Source of the DNA: Variovorax sp. Root411
GTDB taxonomy: Bacteria; Pseudomonadota; Gammaproteobacteria; Burkholderiales; Burkholderiaceae_C
Length of the DNA: 64,000 bases
Reading direction: 5' to 3'
Assembly: GCF_001425205.1 (NCBI RefSeq)
Contig: NZ_LMDW01000018.1
Span: 178,077-242,076 of the forward strand
The position numbers and the translations under genes were made by a program. Of this stretch, positions 59,111 to 64,000 are shown piece by piece. Positions within the stretch are counted from its first letter, which is position 1. Every line of letters starts with the position of its first letter. Under the pieces are notes generated by a model. That model had not been told where the DNA came from and ran no database searches. It saw only the letters and a list, made by a program, of their open reading frames with translations.

Positions 59111-60316
59111 ATGAACAGACAAATCTCGAAGAAGAAATCGATCGCAGCCGCCGCAGCGGGCTTGCTCGCCGCCAGCGCATGGGCACAGTCGCCCAGCGTG
59201 AGCGGTCCCGCCACGGCGCCCGACCAGGATGCGCGTCGCGTCGAGTCGGAGGCGCAGTCGCGCGCACGGGCCGCATCGGCTTCCAGCGTCTCGCTCTACG
59301 GGCTCATCGACACCGGCGTCGAGTACATCAGCAATGTCGGCCCCGGCACCAACCGCCTGATCCGCATGCCCTCGCTGACGGGCAGCCTGCCGTCCCGCTG
59401 GGGTGTGCGCGGCGTCGAGGATCTCGGTGACGGCTTGCGCGGCGTGTTCGTGCTGGAATCAGGCTTCGGGCCGGACACCGGCAGCCTGAACCAGGGAGGC
59501 CGCAGCTTCGGGCGACAAGCTTTCGTGGGCCTGTCCGGAGGCTGGGGCACGGTGACGCTGGGGCGCCAGTACACGATGCTGTTCTGGTCGCTGCTGGACG
59601 CGGACGTGCTCGGGCCGAACGTCTACGGCAGCGGCTCGCTCGACGCATACATACCGAACGCGCGCGCCGACAACGCCATCGTCTACCGGGGTACGTTCGG
59701 CGGCCTCACGATGGGCGCCTCCTACAGCCTTGGACGCGACGTGGCGAACGCCGGGCCGAGTCCGGCGGGAACCAACTGCGCCGGTGAAAGTGCCGCCGAC
59801 AGCAAGGCTTGCCGCGAATGGTCCGTGCTGCTGAAGTACGACGCCGCAAGATGGGGCACGGCCCTCGCCGTTGACGAAATCCGCGGCGGGCCGGGCGCTT
59901 TTGCAGGCCTTGTGAGCAGCACCCTCAAAGACCGCCGCATTTCGGCTAACGGATATGTGAAGGTGGGAGAGGGACAACTCGCTGCAGGTTTGATCCGCCG
60001 AGACAACGATGCCAGTCCCCTTACTCCCCGAAGCAATCTCTGGTACGTTGGCGGAAGCTACCCAGTCTTGCCGGCCTTGACCCTCGACGCGCAAATCTTC
60101 CGGCTCGACTACCGGAACAGCAGGAACCGCGCAACCCTTGCCGCTGTACGCGGAACCTATCACTTGTCCAAACGCACAGCACTGTACGCGACAGCCGGAC
60201 ATATCTCCAACGACGGCAGCCTTGCCTTGTCCGTGAGTTCCGGTGCGGCCGGCAGCAATCCCGCTGCAGGCGGATCTCAATCAGGGGTCATGCTGGGCAT
60301 GCGGCATTCGTTCTGA
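59111..60316 (+). CDS. Gram-negative porin
   Basis: 401 residues with signal peptide (KKKSIAAAAAGLLAASAWAQ). Burkholderiales trimeric porin pattern: SSVSLYGLIDTGVEYISNVG, SRWGVRGVEDLGDGLRGVFVLESGF, GGRSFGRQAFVGLSGGWGTVTLGRQYT, each seen only in part here, and a C-terminal aromatic residue (MLGMRHSF) required for outer-membrane assembly. The mature N-terminus carries about 25 extra residues rich in Ala/Arg/Gln before the first strand. It ends the plus-strand operon and would admit the substrate through the outer membrane. Confidence 0.88.
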   Translation: MNRQISKKKSIAAAAAGLLAASAWAQSPSVSGPATAPDQDARRVESEAQSRARAASASSVSLYGLIDTGVEYISNVGPGTNRLIRMPSLTGSLPSRWGVRGVEDLGDGLRGVFVLESGFGPDTGSLNQGGRSFGRQAFVGLSGGWGTVTLGRQYTMLFWSLLDADVLGPNVYGSGSLDAYIPNARADNAIVYRGTFGGLTMGASYSLGRDVANAGPSPAGTNCAGESAADSKACREWSVLLKYDAARWGTALAVDEIRGGPGAFAGLVSSTLKDRRISANGYVKVGEGQLAAGLIRRDNDASPLTPRSNLWYVGGSYPVLPALTLDAQIFRLDYRNSRNRATLAAVRGTYHLSKRTALYATAGHISNDGSLALSVSSGAAGSNPAAGGSQSGVMLGMRHSF

Positions 60317-60489
60317 GGAACCAGCGAGGCTGCGGCGTTGCCGCCGTTCAACGTCGGCAATCGGGCGAAGCAGCGCCGCGCCACGCCACGCCAAGCGAGG
60401 AAGCGTATGCGCTTGCGGAGCGGACATGAGAGCAAGCACTGCCGAGCGGACACAGGGAATGCTCACACGGCAACTGAAGATCGCGCTCG

Positions 60490-60896
60490 CCAGTACTCCG
60501 GGAGATCCGTGATGCGCACGTGCAACTCGGGGTGCGATTCGTGAATCCAGGAACGCAGCGATTCGCGTACCGGATAGCCCAACGCCTTGATGGTGAATGC
60601 AATGCATGCATCCATGATCAACGTAGTGTCTGACAGCCACCTCCTTCTGCTCTTGGGAACACTTGGGCTTCGAGCGCGCATAGCCCTTCTGTAGGTCGAG
60701 CCGCCGCTCGTACTCACGGTGCCAGCCCTTCAGCGCATTCTTGGTCGGGGACCCCAATTGGCGAATGGTCGCCCTGACGCGTTTGCCGAGCTTGATGTAC
60801 AGCTCGGCCGCTCGAATTCTGTCTTCGGATGAATACATGAACTACCTCCTGGTAGTCCAAGTTTTTGTCCGCATCCCCAGTGGGTTAGTTTTACAT
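60490..60896 (-). pseudogene. IS3-family OrfA remnant with left end
   Basis: On the minus strand MYSSEDRIRAAELYIKLGKR begins at 60838 and continues TKNALKGWHREYERRLDLQ, the start of an IS3-family OrfA. Near 60620 the frame shifts (continues ACIAFTIKALGYP, ESLRSWIHESHPELHVRITD). The rest of OrfA and all of OrfB are missing. Upstream, the element's end is visible as TGTAAAACTAACCCACTGGG finishing at 60896. A dead fragment that marks the edge between the catabolic region and the sequences to the right. Confidence 0.75.
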
Positions 60897-60905
60897 CGGC
60901 GCTAA

Positions 60906-61069
60906 CAGCTGAAGGCAGGCGCGGTCTCGGCATCGGTGCCGGCGCTGGTGGCCACGACGCCGCCGCGGCGCCCAGCCGCGCCGCCAGCGCGGCCCGCAGC
61001 TTCGCCCGTGACACTGAACGTCAACGGCACGACGCACCGTCTGGTGCTGGACACCCGCACGACATTGAA
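60906..61069 (+). pseudogene. Fragment of a [2Fe-2S] subunit of a xanthine/aldehyde oxidase-type enzyme
   Basis: About 45 codons, Pro/Ala-rich and then VTLNVNGTTHRLVLDTRTTL, the first strands of the plant-type [2Fe-2S] domain of molybdenum hydroxylase small subunits (PaoA/YagT-like, with a preceding Pro-rich linker after a Tat signal). The frame then runs into unrelated sequence before any cluster cysteine. Both ends are missing. Confidence 0.5.
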
Positions 61070-61283
61070 CAGAGATCGTATTACTCCGGCGCGATGCCGG
61101 ACTCAGGCGCCCAAGGCCTCGCCATGGGCGCTCCCAATGGAGCTATTAATCCACGCAATGGGCAGTTCTACCCCAGCATTGGCGGCGGTGTCCTCAAATC
61201 CGCCATCCGGGGACGTGTACCCCGCAGCTGGGCCTGGACTCGTGGTCAATCCGCGAAACAGGCAGGTGATGCCGATCAACTGA
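61070..61283 (+). pseudogene. Small secreted-type protein fragment with NPRNG repeats
   Basis: Reads YYSGAMPDSGAQGLAMGAP and INPRNGQFYPSIGGGVL in one frame, then after one extra A near 61192 continues NPPSGDVYPAAGPGLVVNPR and ends QVMPIN in another. The recurring N-P-x-x-G-x-x-Y/M-P unit shows that the two halves belong together. I do not know the family. The N-terminus is cut at the junction with the iron-sulfur fragment. Confidence 0.5.
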
Positions 61284-61365
61284 TATCGCTCGGGGCAGAA
61301 GAAAATCAGGTCTTAGTTCAACTGGATTGAAGTAATGTCACATTGATAGGGGCGTGCTCGAATTC

Positions 61366-61443
61366 ATGATCATCAAGGCGGTAGTTGCCATCATCGCCGT
61401 GGCGATCTACGGTTTTTGGCTTGGCTGGACGAGCAGGAAGTGA
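61366..61443 (+). CDS. Possible 25-residue membrane peptide
   Basis: ATG 61366 to TGA 61443, product with one hydrophobic helix (VVAIIAVAIYGFWLGW) and a basic end (TSRK). GATAGGGG lies about 11 bp upstream of an in-frame GTG (61354). Nothing else supports it; it could equally be the tail or head of a lost gene. Confidence 0.25.
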   Translation: MIIKAVVAIIAVAIYGFWLGWTSRK

Positions 61444-61639
61444 GGCCACTCCCCGCGCACGTCGTCAGTACGTGAGGCCTACCAGCGCGCCGCGATAGAC
61501 CAGCGACTGGAGAGTCTGCAGCCGTCCAGCGCCTCCACCAGACGTCGATCCATGGGCACCTGTCCGGCGCGCAGCGACTTGGCGAACTCGTCAGGATTCG
61601 CCAGCAACGCCGCCAGCGTGTCCCCCCACAGCGCACCGC

Positions 61640-63214
61640 TCAGGCAGGCGCCGGCTGACCCGCTGAGCACACGCGGTTGCGGCCTGCGGTCTTGGCCGCG
61701 TACAACGCCTTGTCCGCCGCCTGGATCAGTTCTTTCGGCAGCCCCCTGCCGGGCACAGGACTGAGCGCCTCCACGCCAGCGCTCAAGGTGACGAAGCCGC
61801 CTGCGGCCCCGGCATGCGCGATCTTGAGGTCACGCACGGCGTTGCGAATCTGCTCGGCCAAGATAAGAGCGCCTTCCACGCCGGTGTGCGGCAGCAGCAC
61901 CGCCAGCTCCTCCCCACCATATCGGGCCGCAAGGTCTCCTGCGCGTCGCGATGTGAGTCTGGCGACCGTGCGGCCGATCGATTGCAGGCACTCGTCCCCG
62001 GCCGCATGGCCGTAGATGTCGTTGTACTGCTTGAAGCAATCCACATCGATCATGATGAGCGCCAGGGTGCTCGCTTCGCGCACGGCCCGACCGAACTCGC
62101 TGTCGAGCGTAACGTCGAACTGGCGGCGATTCGCCAACCCCGTGAGGCCGTCCTCCATCGCCAGCGTCTCGAGGGTCTTGTTCAGCGTCTCCAGCGCATC
62201 GCGCGCCTGTCGCAGGTCGCTCTCGCTTCGGGTCCTCAGCTCGATCTGCCCGATCAGGCGCCACCCCACGAACCCGACAATCGACGTCAGCAGGAGAATG
62301 CCCGCTGTGTGCCAAAGGGCCTCGCGCCACCAGGCGGCCAGGATCTCATCCTTCGACAGGGCCGCGGTCACGAACAGCGGGAAATGCTCGAGCCGCCGAA
62401 AGCTGTTCAGACGCGTCACGCCGTCCTGCGCCGATTTGATGTAGGCCGTTCCGACGGGGCCCTCGGCGACATAGGTACGGAAGAAATCCGCGGTCGTCAC
62501 GTTCTTGCCGACCGTCTCGGGGCTGTACGGCCGCCGAGTCATCATCGTCCCGGTGTCGAGCACCAGGCCAACCGCGCCGTCCCGGCCGATGTCCAGGCTG
62601 TCGTAGAACTTCACGAAGAAGTCGACGTTGATGGTCGCGAGCACCACCCCTGCGAAACTGCCATCCGCGTGATCGATCCGTCGGGACACGGGGATGAGAA
62701 GCCTGCCGGTGGTTCGGCTCTTCACCGGCGTACCGATGTGCGGTCCACGATCCTCATGTGCGCGATGGAAGACGAAGTACTCCCTGTCCGCGTTGTTCAG
62801 GTTCTCCGGGGGCGTGGGCCGGGAGTTCGCGACCCAGTTTCCGTTCTTGTCGTAGATGTGCAGACCGTCGAGTTCAGGAAGTTCGACGACCCGCGCCGCG
62901 AGCACCTTGCGCAGCCGCGCGACGGCAGCCGGGCCGGTGCCGTCCTGCTCGACCCGCTCGACGATCCCGACCAGCGAGAGATCGGCCTTCTTGATCGTGT
63001 CGTCGCCGTGCTGGGCCATCGCACGCGCAAGGTTCGATGCCGCAACGCTCATCTGCTCGACCTGCTCCGTTCGCGCCTGCCAGCTGTTCCAGGCATCGAT
63101 CGCCAACAGGGTGAGGCACGCAACTCCGACGAAGGCTGCCGTGCGGACGGTGATGGATGGTTGACGTAACACTGGATCAATGATGCGGTGAAGTCCCCTG
63201 CCATACTTTGACAC
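61640..63214 (-). CDS. Membrane-bound diguanylate cyclase with Cache sensor
   Basis: 524 residues. N-terminal transmembrane helix (TAAFVGVACLTLLAIDAW), a periplasmic double-Cache region (about 50-290, including DGLHIYDKNGNWVANSRP and GPVGTAYIKSAQDGVTRL), a second helix (AGILLLTSIVGFVGWRLIG) and a short coiled coil. The GGDEF domain follows, with active site RYGGEELAVLLP (GGEEL) and substrate residues in MIDVDCFKQYNDIYGHAAGD. It should make cyclic di-GMP in response to an external small molecule. No RxxD inhibitory site is obvious before GGEEL. A monocistronic gene. Confidence 0.92.
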   Translation of the reverse strand: MSKYGRGLHRIIDPVLRQPSITVRTAAFVGVACLTLLAIDAWNSWQARTEQVEQMSVAASNLARAMAQHGDDTIKKADLSLVGIVERVEQDGTGPAAVARLRKVLAARVVELPELDGLHIYDKNGNWVANSRPTPPENLNNADREYFVFHRAHEDRGPHIGTPVKSRTTGRLLIPVSRRIDHADGSFAGVVLATINVDFFVKFYDSLDIGRDGAVGLVLDTGTMMTRRPYSPETVGKNVTTADFFRTYVAEGPVGTAYIKSAQDGVTRLNSFRRLEHFPLFVTAALSKDEILAAWWREALWHTAGILLLTSIVGFVGWRLIGQIELRTRSESDLRQARDALETLNKTLETLAMEDGLTGLANRRQFDVTLDSEFGRAVREASTLALIMIDVDCFKQYNDIYGHAAGDECLQSIGRTVARLTSRRAGDLAARYGGEELAVLLPHTGVEGALILAEQIRNAVRDLKIAHAGAAGGFVTLSAGVEALSPVPGRGLPKELIQAADKALYAAKTAGRNRVCSAGQPAPA

Positions 63215-63718
63215 ATCTCAAGCTGGATTGGCACACTTCCGGTAACGGCCGGTGCTTGGGGTGGTCCGCGACGGGGCCGAAAGCGGGAGTTTTCACATCC
63301 GGGGCAAGGGAGGGAGTCCTTTCCAGGCCGACGGGGTGGTGCCGGCGTCCCGCAGCCACTGCGAGGCCACGGGCCATGCGGGGAGGCACGAAGCCGAGCG
63401 CGACCTCCAAGCGCAGATCGAGGACTGGCGCCGCCGAGGCGCATCGTGGGCAGGGTCCCGAGGTCGCGCTTTTTGGAGAGCCACGACTGTCGAGCATGGT
63501 GGTGCCCGCGGACGAAGCCAATGGCCTGGGTGGTGCTGCAGCCTCCCCCAGGGCTCGCGCCGCGTCTGGGGTCCCCCTGCACGTGAGGGGGTGTTCTCGC
63601 AGCTCACCGGCGGCGACTCCCTGCAGGGATGGAGGCAGGTGTCTATCTTCCGCACTACGCCGGCACTCCCTAGCATTGGCCTGACCAACACACACGCCGA
63701 CAAGGCACTGAAACCGAT
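63215..63718. other. Non-coding stretch
   Basis: About 500 GC-rich bases between divergent genes. Long open frames exist on both strands, but they are Arg/Gly/Ser-rich, have no recognisable domains and overlap each other, as expected by chance at this GC content. Promoters of both flanking genes must lie here, but I could not identify them. Confidence 0.5.
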
Positions 63719-64000
63719 ATGACGACGATGCTCAAAGCGCAATACAACGAACACGGTCCGGTGCCGCAAGCCGCGATCGAGGCGGTGCCATTCGATCGTC
63801 CAGTGCTGGCCCAGGGTCAAGCCCTTGTGGCGGTGCTGGCCGCGCCCATCAACCCCAGCGACGTACTGACGCTCACCGGTCAGTACGGGTTGCTGCCGCC
63901 GTTGCCAGCGGTCGGTGGCAGCGAGGGCGTCGGGCGTGTTGTCGAGTTGGGCCCTGACACCCAAGGCCCGGCGGTGGGCCAGACCGTGCTGCTGCCGCCC
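63719..64000 (+). CDS. Medium-chain dehydrogenase/quinone or enoyl reductase, 3' end outside window
   Basis: First 94 codons of a zinc-independent MDR protein: MTTMLKAQYNEHGPVPQAAI, then AAPINPSDVLTLTGQYGLLP and PAVGGSEGVGRVVELGPDT. The N-P-S-D and G-x-E-G-V-G-x-V motifs are those of NADPH:quinone oxidoreductases and mitochondrial-type 2-enoyl thioester reductases. The nucleotide-binding domain lies beyond the window. Confidence 0.85.
   Translation, partial: MTTMLKAQYNEHGPVPQAAIEAVPFDRPVLAQGQALVAVLAAPINPSDVLTLTGQYGLLPPLPAVGGSEGVGRVVELGPDTQGPAVGQTVLLPP

Noticed and set aside
61479..61670. 63-codon minus-strand frame (LWGDTLAALLANPDEFAKSL)
   Set aside because: It looks protein-like, but it overlaps the 3' end of the diguanylate cyclase, has no RBS and no family, so it may be only a gene remnant.
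63208..63718. Overlapping frames of 156-172 codons on both strands before the oxidoreductase
   Set aside because: They overlap each other, are rich in Arg/Gly/Ser and have no domain; treated as non-coding.

Overview
The window looks like chromosomal DNA of a betaproteobacterium of the Comamonadaceae/Burkholderiales type, most like Variovorax or a close relative. The basis is the high GC content, the strong third-position GC bias, a Burkholderia-type two-partner-secretion/CDI locus, a Burkholderiales porin, naphthalene/salicylate (nag-type) catabolic genes and multi-copy Liv-type ABC transport genes. This is inferred from gene content; no rRNA or tRNA is present to confirm it.

Layout. 1-2.2 kb: two unrecognised genes, the second cut by an IS21-family remnant. 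2.2-3.9 kb: a small membrane protein and an intergenic stretch with an 8-bp tandem repeat. 3.9-15.3 kb: a contact-dependent inhibition locus consisting of a 2,895-residue CdiA with a C-terminal papain-fold (Tox-PL-like) toxin, an Imm35-like immunity protein, a CdiB/ShlB-type outer membrane transporter and a lipoprotein. 15.35-32.3 kb: an island that looks like an integrative and mobilizable element. It has a relaxase and accessory Mob protein at the left, a palindrome-rich possible oriT, two XRE regulators, an eleven-kb defence operon on the minus strand, and a P4-type integrase at the right that has lost its catalytic domain at a junction with an IS630-family remnant.

The defence operon (30.8 to 19.4 kb, minus strand) is the most interesting part. 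An excisionase-like HTH protein is followed by a SNF2-type helicase, an AIPR protein with an apparent N-terminal nuclease motif, a GHKL (MORC/HSP90-like) ATPase with an apparent C-terminal PD-(D/E)XK motif, a type III Mod methyltransferase and a type III Res subunit. The last five genes are overlapping or separated by 12 bp. It is a type III restriction-modification pair extended by three further ATPase/nuclease components, and it does not match DISARM, BREX or Mza gene sets as I know them.

33.3-48.3 kb is an aromatic catabolic cluster. A NagR/NahR-like LysR protein is divergent from a salicylate 5-hydroxylase (large and small oxygenase subunits, Rieske ferredoxin, GR-type ferredoxin reductase). 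Fumarylpyruvate hydrolase, gentisate 1,2-dioxygenase and a complete five-gene Liv-type ABC transporter follow. Next, a MarR regulator with a visible palindromic operator faces an FAD monooxygenase, a hydroxyquinol 1,2-dioxygenase and a decayed maleylacetate reductase. Salicylate would thus go through gentisate to pyruvate and fumarate (no maleylpyruvate isomerase is seen here), and a resorcinol-like phenol through hydroxyquinol, with the last step broken locally.

48.3-60.3 kb holds two divergent operons around a second LysR gene. The same 24-bp sequence (23 of 24 identical, in opposite orientation) stands before each operon. They encode a dehydrogenase, an FAH-family enzyme, an amidohydrolase, an epoxide-hydrolase-like protein, a cupin, a two-domain extradiol-type dioxygenase, NIPSNAP and YciI-like proteins, two orphan solute-binding proteins and a porin: a catabolic regulon for an unidentified ring compound. 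60.3-61.6 kb is a graveyard of gene fragments (IS3 family, an iron-sulfur subunit, a small secreted protein). The window ends with a membrane diguanylate cyclase and the start of a medium-chain oxidoreductase.
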